A DNA stretch of 46,775 nucleotides, from NCBI GenBank assembly GCA_002298785.1, contig DBMR01000085.1:1-46775 (forward strand). Direction: 5' to 3'. Under the pieces are notes generated by a model. That model made no database searches. It was not told where the DNA came from and saw only the letters and a list, made by a program, of their open reading frames with translations. A program made the translations under genes and the position numbers. Below are positions 7,736-16,623 of this stretch, in pieces. How positions within the stretch are numbered: position 1 is the first letter of the stretch; every line of letters starts with the position of its first letter. This DNA comes from Verrucomicrobia subdivision 3 bacterium UBA693. GTDB lineage: Bacteria > Verrucomicrobiota > Verrucomicrobiia > Limisphaerales > UBA8199.

Positions 7736-9301
7736 ATGAGACTTTTGCTCTTAAACCCGCCTCATCCCGCTATCGGCAGCCGTATTCCCCGTGAACACCT
7801 GCCTCCCCTGGGTTTGCTTTCAATCGGCGGACCGCTGATCGACGCCGGGCACCAGGTAAAACTTCTGGACGTCGATTTTGAACCTTTGGAGGTGGGAGAA
7901 ATCGTCGAGGAAGTAATCCGATTCCGGCCACAAGCCATTTTGCTGGGGCATTCCGGTTCGACATCCGGGCATCCGGACGCGGCCGCGATTATGCGGGCGC
8001 TAAGGCGGGCGATGCCTGCGGCGTGGATCGTCTATGGTGGAGTGTTCCCCTCGTATCATTGGCCGGAAATTATGGAACAAGAACCAGCAATCGATTTCAT
8101 CGTTCGTGGGGAAGGGGAGCAGACGATCGCTCGGCTGATCGACACTCTCGAAGCGGCCGGAGATTTGCGCCGGGTGCGAGGGATTGTTTATCGCGAGGGC
8201 GTCGTCTCTGGTGCCTGGAGACCGGCAACTGGTCGCGAGTGCGCTGGTTCTGCCAGGAGCACCGAACCCGCACCGATTATCGCGGATCTGGACACGTGCC
8301 GCGTGGCTTGGGAACTGATCGATCATCGGCGCTATACCTATTGGGGCAACCGCCGGGCAGTCGTGGTTCAGTTTTCACGTGGGTGCCCGCATCGGTGCAG
8401 TTATTGTGGGCAACGCTACTTCTGGCGGAGTTGGCGGCACCGGGATCCCGTGAAGTTCGCTGCCGAACTGGCCCGGTTGCATCGGGAGCAGGGGGTGGAA
8501 GTCATCAACTTTGCGGACGAGAATCCCACGGCATCGCGCCCGGTTTGGGAGCGGTTTTTGCGGGCGTTGGTTGCGGAGCAGGTGCCGTTGATCCTGGTCG
8601 GTTCGACCAGGGCAGGGGACATCGTGCGCGACGCGGACATCCTGCACCTATATCGGCGCGCCGGGGTGGCTCGGTTTCTGATGGGGATTGAAAGCATGGA
8701 TGAGGGGACATTGCAGCGGATTCGCAAGGGCAGTACCATCGCCATCGATCGTGAGGCAATCCGGTTGTTGCGGGAGAACGGCATCATTTCGATGGCGGCG
8801 TGGGTTTCTGGTTTCGCCGAGGAGACGGATGCGGACTACTGGCGAACCCTGCTGCGAATTCTGGCGTACGACCCGGATCAAATTCAGGGATTGTATGCGA
8901 ATCCGCATCGGTGGACTGCGTTTGGCGCGCAGGAAGCCGGGCGGCGCGTCATCCAGACCGATCTGCGTCGGTGGGATTACAAACACCAGGTGTTGGAGAG
9001 CCGGTTTGTGCCAAACTGGCGGGTGCTCTGCTGGATGAAACTGATTGAAGCCGTGGCGCAACTACGGCCCAAATCAGTATGGCGCCTGCTGGCGCACCCG
9101 GACCCGGGGTATCGGTCTGCGATGCGATGGTATTATAGCATCGGGCGCCGCGTCTGGCCTTATGAACTCTGGCACTGGCTCTTTACCGATCGTCGGAACA
9201 GCCATGGGCCGATTCTCGCCCAGTTTTGGGGCCCAGCTTTGGCTGCTGAAACCAAGCTTCCGGACCCGGCGGCGGAACGCGTCGCATCTGCGTCGTGTTG
9301 A
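7736..9301 (+). CDS. BchE-like cobalamin-binding radical SAM protein
   Basis: A 521-residue protein with an N-terminal B12-binding (Rossmann-like) domain (about residues 1-150; LLLLNPPHPAIG, HLPPLGLLSIGG, VYGGVFPSYHW, FIVRGEGEQTI) and a radical SAM domain. The [4Fe-4S] ligands form CxxxCxxC at C217, C221 and C224 (RGCPHRCSYC). Downstream motifs (VINFADENPT, FLMGIESMDEGTLQRIRKG) and the C-terminal layout resemble BchE, the anaerobic Mg-protoporphyrin monomethyl ester cyclase, and its P-methylase relatives. The classical DxHxxG cobalamin motif is not obvious. No other chlorophyll gene is present, so a different oxidation or methylation substrate is more likely. It is preceded by an AT-rich region with a perfect palindrome. 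Confidence 0.8.
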   Translation: MRLLLLNPPHPAIGSRIPREHLPPLGLLSIGGPLIDAGHQVKLLDVDFEPLEVGEIVEEVIRFRPQAILLGHSGSTSGHPDAAAIMRALRRAMPAAWIVYGGVFPSYHWPEIMEQEPAIDFIVRGEGEQTIARLIDTLEAAGDLRRVRGIVYREGVVSGAWRPATGRECAGSARSTEPAPIIADLDTCRVAWELIDHRRYTYWGNRRAVVVQFSRGCPHRCSYCGQRYFWRSWRHRDPVKFAAELARLHREQGVEVINFADENPTASRPVWERFLRALVAEQVPLILVGSTRAGDIVRDADILHLYRRAGVARFLMGIESMDEGTLQRIRKGSTIAIDREAIRLLRENGIISMAAWVSGFAEETDADYWRTLLRILAYDPDQIQGLYANPHRWTAFGAQEAGRRVIQTDLRRWDYKHQVLESRFVPNWRVLCWMKLIEAVAQLRPKSVWRLLAHPDPGYRSAMRWYYSIGRRVWPYELWHWLFTDRRNSHGPILAQFWGPALAAETKLPDPAAERVASASC

Positions 9302-9334
9302 ACCTGAACCCAGGCGAAGACGGTTTCGCTACGG

Positions 9335-10897
9335 TCAGGCTGGATAGCTGAACGCCCGGCAATAGGGAGCAAGCCGGGATTGGATGGGTTCCAGGGCCCG
9401 GGCATAACGTTCCCATCGACCCACCGCACGTTTATAAACTGGTTGGGTTACATCGTGGTAAGTCGGGGCGAACAGCACCCTGCGTCGGGCGGTTTCAAAA
9501 TAGCGTTCCTGGTTTGGATGCCACGCCAGTCCCAGAAACTGTGTGAGCTTGCGCCCTTCTGATTCCAGATTCTCCACCACATCCTCGTAACGGGTTTCGA
9601 TCCAGTCGAACCCACCCAACTCCCGCATTCTTAACCACACGTCCATGAGATCCGTATAGTGTTTCGCGGTGCGTTCGAGGCTAAGGAAGTTCACGTTGGT
9701 GGCGTTGAGCATGATGTTCAGAAAGAAGCAACTGATCACCACATCCCGCGGATCACGCAGGGCAATGATGACCTTCAGCTCTGGAAAGACCCGCAACCAA
9801 ACGTTTAGCGACATGGTCGGTGAAGGGTTTTTGTCCAGTAGCACGCGCGCTGTTGGCGCATTGGGAATCTCTCGCAGGAGGCTCTTGATATAGCGATGGC
9901 GTATTTCGGCCCGACGTGAGGTCGGCAGCGCGTCCAGCGTGCGCAAGGACGGCGCCGCCAGCGCGGAAGACAAATCGATGCGCCCCGCGATTTCCTGGTT
10001 GAAGGCGACAGGCTCATCAAATGCCAGCACCTCGGGATGGGCATCCAGGATTTGCTCGATCAGGGTGGTGCCGCTGCGGGGGTGGCCGCCGAGGAAAGCG
10101 ACCTGGAAACCCTCGGCAGAGGCAGGTGGTTCCTGCCTCCAGCGTTGCAGCATCGCCGGCGTCAATCCGGCGAGCAGTTCGCGCCGTCGCCGGTCATTTT
10201 CATCATACGCTTTCTCCAGCAGCGTGGTGTTGGTAATGGTGCGGACCTGGGCCTTGGCCTCGAGTAGCCAATGCAAGGCCTCATCGTATTGTTCCTGCTG
10301 ATCGAGCACCACGCCCAGCAGGTGGGGCGCGGCGTATTTTACGTAGGGATATCGTGGGCCGTCTTTGATCAAGTCTCTCAACTCCGATTCCGCCTGGGAG
10401 TTGAGCTTTCGTCGGTGTAGCAGGAAAGCTCGGAAATACCTGACCTGGTCGTCGCGAGGGTGGTTTGCACGGCAGGCCTCGACACATTCCCACGCTTCCT
10501 TGAGCCGCCGTTCCTTCTCGAACCAAACCGCGAGGTTGATGCAGGCGTCCACGAGTTTCGGGTCCACGGCGACGGCGCGCTCGAAGCAGGTGCGAGCATC
10601 ATCGAGTTGTCGCAAGGTTTGGTATTGGTGGCCGATCATGCCCAGCAAGGAAGCATTTTTCGGCGCCAGTTCCAGCGCACGCCGGTAAGCCTGGTTAGCC
10701 AGGGTAAAATCCAAGTCACCCGACGCCGCATTACCCAATTCGAACCAGAGCTCGGCGATCGCCGGGTGGCGGCGTACCAGTTCGTGATAGGCGGAGAGCG
10801 CCGGGGCGTATCGGCCCCCCAGCAGTTGTGCCTGCGCCTTTTCCCAGCGCGCCATTTCACGGGGCGAGCTCTGTAGTTTGGCCAGGTCGTTCTGCAT
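9335..10897 (-). CDS. TPR-containing sulfotransferase
   Basis: A 520-residue protein with N-terminal tetratricopeptide repeats (about residues 20-200; segments such as ANQAYRRALELAPKNASLLG and ARTCFERAVAVDPKLVDACI) fused to a PAPS-dependent sulfotransferase domain. The 5'-phosphosulfate loop is GGHPRSGTTLIEQIL near residue 270, and the 3'-phosphate-binding motif is RDPRDVVIS near 380. It should transfer sulfate from PAPS to a protein or glycan acceptor. I prefer ATG 10897; the frame extends to a GTG at 10954. It is divergent, across about 130 bp, from cysD-cysNC, which make PAPS, so donor synthesis and use sit side by side. It converges with the BchE-like gene, 33 bp away. Confidence 0.87.
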   Translation of the reverse strand: MQNDLAKLQSSPREMARWEKAQAQLLGGRYAPALSAYHELVRRHPAIAELWFELGNAASGDLDFTLANQAYRRALELAPKNASLLGMIGHQYQTLRQLDDARTCFERAVAVDPKLVDACINLAVWFEKERRLKEAWECVEACRANHPRDDQVRYFRAFLLHRRKLNSQAESELRDLIKDGPRYPYVKYAAPHLLGVVLDQQEQYDEALHWLLEAKAQVRTITNTTLLEKAYDENDRRRRELLAGLTPAMLQRWRQEPPASAEGFQVAFLGGHPRSGTTLIEQILDAHPEVLAFDEPVAFNQEIAGRIDLSSALAAPSLRTLDALPTSRRAEIRHRYIKSLLREIPNAPTARVLLDKNPSPTMSLNVWLRVFPELKVIIALRDPRDVVISCFFLNIMLNATNVNFLSLERTAKHYTDLMDVWLRMRELGGFDWIETRYEDVVENLESEGRKLTQFLGLAWHPNQERYFETARRRVLFAPTYHDVTQPVYKRAVGRWERYARALEPIQSRLAPYCRAFSYPA

Positions 10898-11029
10898 GCG
10901 CGGCAGGATAACCGACAAACCACTTACCGGTGCAAGAGAAACTGTGGCCGGCACCTTGCCTCGCTGATTAATACCTTGGAGGAATAGAGGAAATCATGGT
11001 ATTCGATGCTGCCAGCAACCAGAACCGGC

Positions 11030-11842
11030 ATGAATCATCTTGATCAACTGGAAAGCCAGAGTGTGTATGTGCTGCGCGAGGCTTTCAACAAATTCAGCCG
11101 TCCGGCCATGCTCTGGAGCATTGGCAAGGATTCCACGGTCCTGCTTTGGCTGGCCCGCAAGGCGTTCCTGGGGCATGTGCCGTTTCCACTGATTCATATC
11201 GATACCAGCTTCAAAATCCCGGCCATGCTCGAACACCGCGACCAATTGTGTCGCGAGTGGGGGCTGAAACTGATCGTGAGCCGCAACGAGGCCGCCTTGG
11301 CCCAGGGACAGACGTATCCCAACGGGCGGGCCACGCGCGTTGAGTGTTGCGGGCTATTGAAGCGAGAGGCCCTGAAGATGGTGGTGGTTGAGCACCAGTT
11401 CAACGGGCTCATCGTCGGCGTTCGTCGCGATGAAGAACCGACCCGGGCCAAAGAGCGTTACTTCAGCCCGCGCGATCAGCACATGGAATGGCGTGTCGAG
11501 GACCAGCCACCTGAGTTCTGGGGCCAGTTCAAGACCGATTGCGAGCCGGGTGGCCATATGCGCGTGCATCCACTCCTGCATTGGACGGAACTCGACATTT
11601 GGGAGTATATCGGGCGCGAGCAAATCCCGGTGTCCCCGCTCTATTTCGCCAATGACCAGGGCGAACGGCATCGATCTCTCGGGTGCTACCCGTGCATGTC
11701 CACCATCAAGTCCAGTGCCCGCTCGGTCCCCGAGATTATTGCCGAACTTCGCCAGGTTCGAACGGCGGAACGCGCCGGGCGAGCGCAGGACCAGGAAAGC
11801 GAAGACGCTTTTGAGAAGCTGCGACGGGATGGATATATGTGA
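11030..11842 (+). CDS. cysD: Sulfate adenylyltransferase subunit 2
   Basis: A 270-residue small subunit of the bacterial ATP sulfurylase, forming adenosine 5'-phosphosulfate (APS) from ATP and sulfate. The PP-loop motif reads SIGKDS at residues 30-35. Downstream family blocks LIHIDTSFKIPAM, GVRRDEEPTRAKER, HPLLHWTELDIWEYI and GCYPCMSTIKSSA are clear. ATG 11030 matches the usual N-terminus of the family (LDQLESQSVYVLREA); ATG 11006 is an in-frame alternative with a GAGGAA element about 13 nt ahead. It is followed after 19 bp by cysNC, as expected for the heterodimer. No cysH, cysI or cysJ is present, favouring sulfation over sulfur assimilation. Confidence 0.95.
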   Translation: MNHLDQLESQSVYVLREAFNKFSRPAMLWSIGKDSTVLLWLARKAFLGHVPFPLIHIDTSFKIPAMLEHRDQLCREWGLKLIVSRNEAALAQGQTYPNGRATRVECCGLLKREALKMVVVEHQFNGLIVGVRRDEEPTRAKERYFSPRDQHMEWRVEDQPPEFWGQFKTDCEPGGHMRVHPLLHWTELDIWEYIGREQIPVSPLYFANDQGERHRSLGCYPCMSTIKSSARSVPEIIAELRQVRTAERAGRAQDQESEDAFEKLRRDGYM

Positions 11843-11861
11843 GCATGCAAACCGCCTCGGC

Positions 11862-13739
11862 ATGGCGACTGGACGCCCAATGAAGGATCTAGATCAGATG
11901 AAAATTGTGATCGTGGGCCATGTGGACCACGGCAAGTCCACCCTCGTGGGGCGGTTGCTTAATGACCTGGGCGGGTTGCCGGAGGGAAAGTTGGAACAAT
12001 TGCAGCGCGCCGCTGAGCGCCGCGGCGCCCCGTTTGAATGGGCCAATCTCATGGACGCCTTGCAGGCGGAGCGCGATCAGAACATCACGATTGATACGGC
12101 CCAAATCTGGTTTCGCAGCGCCCGGCGCTCGTATGTCTTGATTGATGCTCCCGGGCATATCGAGTTCCTCAAGAACATGGTCACCGGCGCCGCCCAGGCC
12201 GACGCGGCACTGCTGGTTGTCGATGCTCACGAAGGGGTGCGGGAAAACTCGCGTCGCCACGGGTTCCTGCTTCACCTGTTGGGTATCCGCCAGGTGCTGG
12301 TGCTCGTGAACAAAATGGATCTCGAAGCGTTTTCCGAGGCTCGGTTCCATCAAATCGTGGACGAGTTTCGCCCCTGGCTTGGCAATATTGGCCTCGAACC
12401 AAAGTCGTTCATACCGATCGCCGCCCGGTCGGGAGACAACCTCGTCACGCGAGGTGCGACCCTGTCGTGGTGGAGTGGGCCTACGCTGCTCGAAGCGCTC
12501 GAGGATCTGGAACTCGCGTCCCTTCCCCTGCAGCAACCCTTGCGATTTCCGATCCAGGATGTTTACCGGTTCGATGACCGCCGCATCCTGGTTGGACGCA
12601 TTGAAAGCGGACGGTTGAATGTGGGGGATCGCTTGTTGTTCTCGCCCGGCAATAAGGTGAGCGTCGTGAAGTCTATCGAACGATGGCGGGCACCAGAGGT
12701 TTCCGAGGCCGTCGCTGGCGAAAGCATCGGGATCACCCTCGCTGAGCAGATTTTCGTCGAACGTGGCGCCCTGGCCACGCTCGAATGCGCACCACCTTAC
12801 GCCCTCGCGCGCTTTCGTGCCCGGCTCTTTTGGCTGGGAAAACAACCGCTACGGAAAAGCGCAAAATACCAGCTCAGGCTCGGCACTCAGGAGTCGGAAT
12901 GCCAAATCGAGGGCCTCGTGAAGGTCATTGATCCTGCTACACTGGTCCTGGTCAAGCGTCCGGAAGGCGAAGCATTGGTAAACCGCCACGAGGTGGCTGA
13001 ACTTATCATCAAAACCAAACGCCCCGTGGCGTTCGACGCCGTCACCGAGATTCCCGCGACGGGTCGGTTCGTGCTTTTGGAAGGCGGTGACATCGCCGGT
13101 GGCGGGATCATCCTGGCGGACAATTATCCCCGACGCACCTCGGACGCGCTTCACAAAAGCCAGAACATTTTCTGGACCTCGTCCAAAGTCACGGCCGCCC
13201 AGCGGACCGCGCGGGACGGTCACGCCGGGTGTGTCCTCTGGCTGACGGGACTTTCCGGTTCCGGCAAAAGCACCATCGCACGCGAGTTGGAAGGGGAGTT
13301 GTTTAACCTGGGCAAGCGGGCATACGTTCTGGACGGCGACAACGTCCGGCACGGGCTGTGTTCTGACCTGGGCTTCTCGCCGGAAGACCGCCGTGAGCAC
13401 ATCCGGCGGATTGGCGAAGTGGCGAAGCTGTTCGCCGACGCGGGTGTCATCTGCATCACTGCCTTCATTTCTCCCTATCGCTCGGATCGGGATGGAGTGC
13501 GCCAGGGAATGGAACCTGGGGGATTCATTGAGGTGTTTATTAACGCTCCGCTCGAGGTTTGCGAATCGCGCGATGCGAAGGGCCTGTACGCCCGCGCGCG
13601 CGCCGGGGAAATTCCTGCTTTCACGGGTGTCTCCGCGCCGTACGAGGCGCCAGTGCAACCGGAGATCGAGTTACGCACCGACCAGTTCACGGTGAACGAG
13701 TGCGTCGCGCGCATCCTCGAGTATCTACAACAGCGGTGA
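11862..13739 (+). CDS. cysNC: Bifunctional sulfate adenylyltransferase subunit 1 / APS kinase
   Basis: A 625-residue fusion. The N-terminal EF-Tu-like GTPase (CysN) has G1 GHVDHGKS (residues 19-26), G3 DAPGH and G4 NKMD, followed by beta-barrel domains; GTP hydrolysis drives APS formation by CysD. The C-terminal APS kinase (CysC, from about residue 445) has the P-loop GLSGSGKST near 463, the DGDNVRHGL motif and the ARAGEIPAFTGV substrate loop, and makes PAPS. The open frame reaches back into cysD, but the protein family begins near here: ATG 11862 or ATG 11880. No strong Shine-Dalgarno site decides between them. It is an operon with cysD and supplies PAPS to the divergent sulfotransferase. 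Confidence 0.94.
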   Translation: MATGRPMKDLDQMKIVIVGHVDHGKSTLVGRLLNDLGGLPEGKLEQLQRAAERRGAPFEWANLMDALQAERDQNITIDTAQIWFRSARRSYVLIDAPGHIEFLKNMVTGAAQADAALLVVDAHEGVRENSRRHGFLLHLLGIRQVLVLVNKMDLEAFSEARFHQIVDEFRPWLGNIGLEPKSFIPIAARSGDNLVTRGATLSWWSGPTLLEALEDLELASLPLQQPLRFPIQDVYRFDDRRILVGRIESGRLNVGDRLLFSPGNKVSVVKSIERWRAPEVSEAVAGESIGITLAEQIFVERGALATLECAPPYALARFRARLFWLGKQPLRKSAKYQLRLGTQESECQIEGLVKVIDPATLVLVKRPEGEALVNRHEVAELIIKTKRPVAFDAVTEIPATGRFVLLEGGDIAGGGIILADNYPRRTSDALHKSQNIFWTSSKVTAAQRTARDGHAGCVLWLTGLSGSGKSTIARELEGELFNLGKRAYVLDGDNVRHGLCSDLGFSPEDRREHIRRIGEVAKLFADAGVICITAFISPYRSDRDGVRQGMEPGGFIEVFINAPLEVCESRDAKGLYARARAGEIPAFTGVSAPYEAPVQPEIELRTDQFTVNECVARILEYLQQR

Positions 13740-13779
13740 CAGGCGGATCCTGGGGGGACCGTGCTACCCGCAAATAAGA

Positions 13780-13803
13780 GCGGCCGGGGATGGCCCCGGC
13801 CGC
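13780..13803 (-). terminator. Perfect 10-bp stem hairpin between convergent genes
   Basis: Arms GCGGCCGGGG and CCCCGGCCGC enclose a 4-nt loop between cysNC and the leftward LamG gene. On the minus strand the hairpin is followed by a T-rich tract (TCTTATTT), so it best serves the LamG gene. In the sense of that gene its upstream arm region reads CACGCGGCCGGG, the same as the terminator of the other LamG gene at 21033. Confidence 0.7.
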
Positions 13804-13836
13804 GTGCTCAAAACTGGTTACTTGTCTTTCGGGCGA

Positions 13837-16575
13837 TCAGAAACTGACCCGATAAAACAATGTGGTTCCTGTTGGAATCACTGGCGGTGGCGGCAGGAAC
13901 GGGAACGGTGACAGTGCGCCAGTAACCGGAGTCCAGACGGCGCTCGGGCCCAGCGTCGGCGAGCTTTGCAGCGCGCCCGCAGACCAGACCAGGCTGGTGC
14001 CGACGCCGGCAGTGTCGAAGTTGTAGCGGACCTTCAGGGCGCTATTATCCACCAACGCATCGCTATTAATGATGCTGTTGATTTCTGTGCTGGTCAGCAC
14101 CCGGTTGTAGATGCGGAAGTCATCCATTTGGCCGTTGAGTCGCTTCCAATAACTGTCGTGCGACTTGCCCAGCTCGATTTGCTGAGTGACCGGCCAGGAC
14201 CAACCATTGGTCACCACTGTGGAGGCCGAAAGCACGCCGTCGATGTAGATCTCGATCGGGTCATCAATTGCCTGGCCGTAAGTTACCGCGATATGGTGCC
14301 AGAGGCTGTCGGGCACATAACCGCCAGAGAACTCATTGCGAGCTCCGCCGGGGCCTTGCCAGGCGATGGCGCCGGCGTCGTTCAACACGATGACCGGGCC
14401 GTTGGTGGTGCGGCGATCAAACAGCATGGCGGCGCTGGATCCCGGTCCGGGGATCGGGGCGGTGGCCTGCAACCAGAAGCAGATGGTGCCTTTGGCGGAG
14501 TCGAAGTCCACATTGGCCGGGATTACGACCTGGGAATTGCCGGTGAAGGACGCGACGCCGGTGCGGGTCCGGGTTCCGTCAGCAACCGAGGCTTGCCAGT
14601 TCACGCCACGGTTTTCACCCGGGTGCAGCACGCCGGTTGGTTTCGTGTCGGCGACATAGCCGCCGGGGACCTGGCTCAGGACAATCGGGGAATTACCAAG
14701 CAGTCCGTGATACGCATGAATCCCGATGCGGGAGTTGGAAAGCGCAAAGGGGTAGATCGCGACGTCCGAGATGGAGCCGTTGAAGTAATTGCCTTTGTCG
14801 CGCATGTCCGCCCCGATATAGGTGATGAACGTCTTGTCGAGCGGCGCGATGGTGGCGTTGACTTGAGTGGCCACGGGGTTGCCGTCGATGTAGAGGACGC
14901 CGTTGGTGCCGTTGCGGCGCGTGGCGGCAAGGTGATGCCAGGCGCCGTCATTCACGGTGTTGGGGGAAGTCAGATTGAATTGGTAATCCCCGCCGCCGAA
15001 AAGGACGAAATTGACGGTACCGTTGGCGTTAACGCCGAGGAAGTATTCGCCATTGTAACCATTGACGTAGCGCTGCTGGATCACCCGGCCCGCCGTGGAG
15101 GCGGAGGTGTTGATCCAGGCTTCGATGGTGAAATCGGTGCCGCCACCGAGGGAAGCGCCGGTGCCGCAGTCGATGTAACTTGAGGCGCCGTCGAATTGAT
15201 AAGCCGTCTTGCCGGCATTGAAGCCTTGCTGGGCGGGCGGGCGCGGTCCGACAGCGCCCAGGGTTACCCCGTTGTAAATGGCGCCGGGATGGCCCAAACC
15301 GGAATAGTCGTTCGCATTCGTGCCGGTGGTCTCGCCCAAAGGCCAGTAGGCGCCTGGACCATCCATGGCCACGTCGGTGGTGTAGAGGTTCGGCGCTGGC
15401 ACCACCGTTAGGTTATTGGTGGCGCTCTTGACGGAGCCGTAAGAATTGGTGACGGTGACGGAATAGTAACCACTGTCGGTGGCTGTGAGATTGAGCAGCG
15501 TCAAAGTCGGGCTGTCGGTCCCCACCGGAGTGGTGCCGTTCTTATACCAGGTGTAATGCAGCGGCAAACCACCGGCCGCGACCACACTCCATTGAGAGAA
15601 GTTGGCCCCGGCATAGAGAGTGCCGGAAGTCCCCGCCAGGTTCACGGTGAGGGAAGGCACGGCGATAACGCTTACGGTGGCGACGGCGCTGGTGGTAGCG
15701 CCGTAGAGGTTCGTAACCACCAGGTCATAATTGCCCGCGTTCGCCGCAGTGACGCTGGGCACGGTGTAGGTCGCGTCCGTAGCGCCGGCGATGGCAACGC
15801 CACCCAACCGCCACTGGTAGGAGAGTGTTCCCACCCCAATGGCGCCCGCGGTCAAATTCAACGATGACCCCTGGTTGACGCTCTGGTTCGCCGGGTCCCG
15901 GCTGACCACCGGTTGGTCGGTGATCACAAAGCCCGCCAGCGCGCAATTCAGCGTGCCGCTGACCGCGCGATCCGGGCTGCTCATCGTGATCGCGTTGTAG
16001 TTGAGCGTCGGGGTTACCTGCAAGCCCACCGGGCCGGAGCTGATCGCGGTGCCGGCAGTGTAGATCGGGTTGAACCCGAGCGAATTCGTGAAAGTGACCC
16101 CGTCGGTGATCGCCACGCGAGAATTGGCGGTCACTTTCAGTGCCGCGATATTCAGGATGACGTATCCGTTGGGGAAGGTGGCGGTCAACCCGGAGAGGCC
16201 GACACTCCAGCCGGTATTATCCAGGATGCCCCAGGTGACTTCATCGTTGCCGGGGGTGACCGCCTGGGGAACCCAGTCGCCCTTGGTCGGGTCCGGGTCG
16301 AAGTTCAGCTCACCGATGCCGCTCTGCCAGGGATTCTTGGCTTCCAGGTTGGCGGTGATCGATCCGATCACGACATTCGAGGAGACGGCGCTGTAGGCGT
16401 AGAAGGGGGCTGGGCTAATCCAACGGGCGGCATCCACACCAAATGCCCGGGCGGTGACGGGAAAGCCGGTGGTCTGGTAACCGGCGCCGCCATCAGCGTA
16501 GGTCCAGGTTTGTACGTTGAGGCCGATGGTAGTTCCGGCTTGAGCCGCGCCCAACATTAGGGCGGCGGCCGGCAC
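13837..16575 (-). CDS. Secreted LamG/Ig-like multidomain protein (signal peptide interrupted by TGA)
   Basis: About 912 residues from the GTG at 16575. Order: a beta-rich N-terminal domain (to ~215), two Ig-like domains (~218-390; SYQWRLGGVAIAGATDATY and HYTWYKNGTTPVGTDSPT), two LamG/concanavalin-like domains (~400-625 and ~660-840), and a C-terminal module ending TLFYRVSF. LamG domains bind glycans, so this is a putative extracellular carbohydrate-binding protein. The frame continues upstream of the GTG to an ATG at 16623 through one TGA at 16588-16590; read through, it gives a perfect Sec signal peptide (MKRKLFQKSFK-stop-GLLAVPAAALMLGAAQA). From the GTG alone the positive n-region is lost. 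This may be a recent nonsense mutation, an assembly error or recoding. Confidence 0.75.
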   Translation of the reverse strand: MPAAALMLGAAQAGTTIGLNVQTWTYADGGAGYQTTGFPVTARAFGVDAARWISPAPFYAYSAVSSNVVIGSITANLEAKNPWQSGIGELNFDPDPTKGDWVPQAVTPGNDEVTWGILDNTGWSVGLSGLTATFPNGYVILNIAALKVTANSRVAITDGVTFTNSLGFNPIYTAGTAISSGPVGLQVTPTLNYNAITMSSPDRAVSGTLNCALAGFVITDQPVVSRDPANQSVNQGSSLNLTAGAIGVGTLSYQWRLGGVAIAGATDATYTVPSVTAANAGNYDLVVTNLYGATTSAVATVSVIAVPSLTVNLAGTSGTLYAGANFSQWSVVAAGGLPLHYTWYKNGTTPVGTDSPTLTLLNLTATDSGYYSVTVTNSYGSVKSATNNLTVVPAPNLYTTDVAMDGPGAYWPLGETTGTNANDYSGLGHPGAIYNGVTLGAVGPRPPAQQGFNAGKTAYQFDGASSYIDCGTGASLGGGTDFTIEAWINTSASTAGRVIQQRYVNGYNGEYFLGVNANGTVNFVLFGGGDYQFNLTSPNTVNDGAWHHLAATRRNGTNGVLYIDGNPVATQVNATIAPLDKTFITYIGADMRDKGNYFNGSISDVAIYPFALSNSRIGIHAYHGLLGNSPIVLSQVPGGYVADTKPTGVLHPGENRGVNWQASVADGTRTRTGVASFTGNSQVVIPANVDFDSAKGTICFWLQATAPIPGPGSSAAMLFDRRTTNGPVIVLNDAGAIAWQGPGGARNEFSGGYVPDSLWHHIAVTYGQAIDDPIEIYIDGVLSASTVVTNGWSWPVTQQIELGKSHDSYWKRLNGQMDDFRIYNRVLTSTEINSIINSDALVDNSALKVRYNFDTAGVGTSLVWSAGALQSSPTLGPSAVWTPVTGALSPFPFLPPPPVIPTGTTLFYRVSF

Positions 16576-16623
16576 GGCCAGCAGGCCTCACTTGAAGGAT
16601 TTCTGGAACAATTTTCGTTTCAT
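16576..16623 (-). other. 5' end of the LamG gene with an in-frame TGA stop
   Basis: From ATG 16623, eleven codons give MKRKLFQKSFK, then TGA (minus strand 16590-16588), then the same frame continues with the hydrophobic core GLLAVPAAALMLGAAQA. The two parts together form a textbook signal peptide, so the stop sits inside what was, or still is, coding sequence. A single C-to-T change from CGA (Arg) would explain it. Confidence 0.7.

Noticed and set aside
11388..11861. Extended N-terminus of cysNC reaching into cysD
   Set aside because: The extra ~158 residues overlap cysD in another frame and have no family match; EF-Tu-like CysN starts right at the MKIVIVGHVDHGK segment.
13966..15183. 405-codon plus-strand frame opposite the LamG gene
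   Set aside because: Translation is Gly/Val/Asp/Arg low-complexity, typical of the antisense of Thr/Asn/Gly-rich LamG sequence, and the minus frame carries clear domains.
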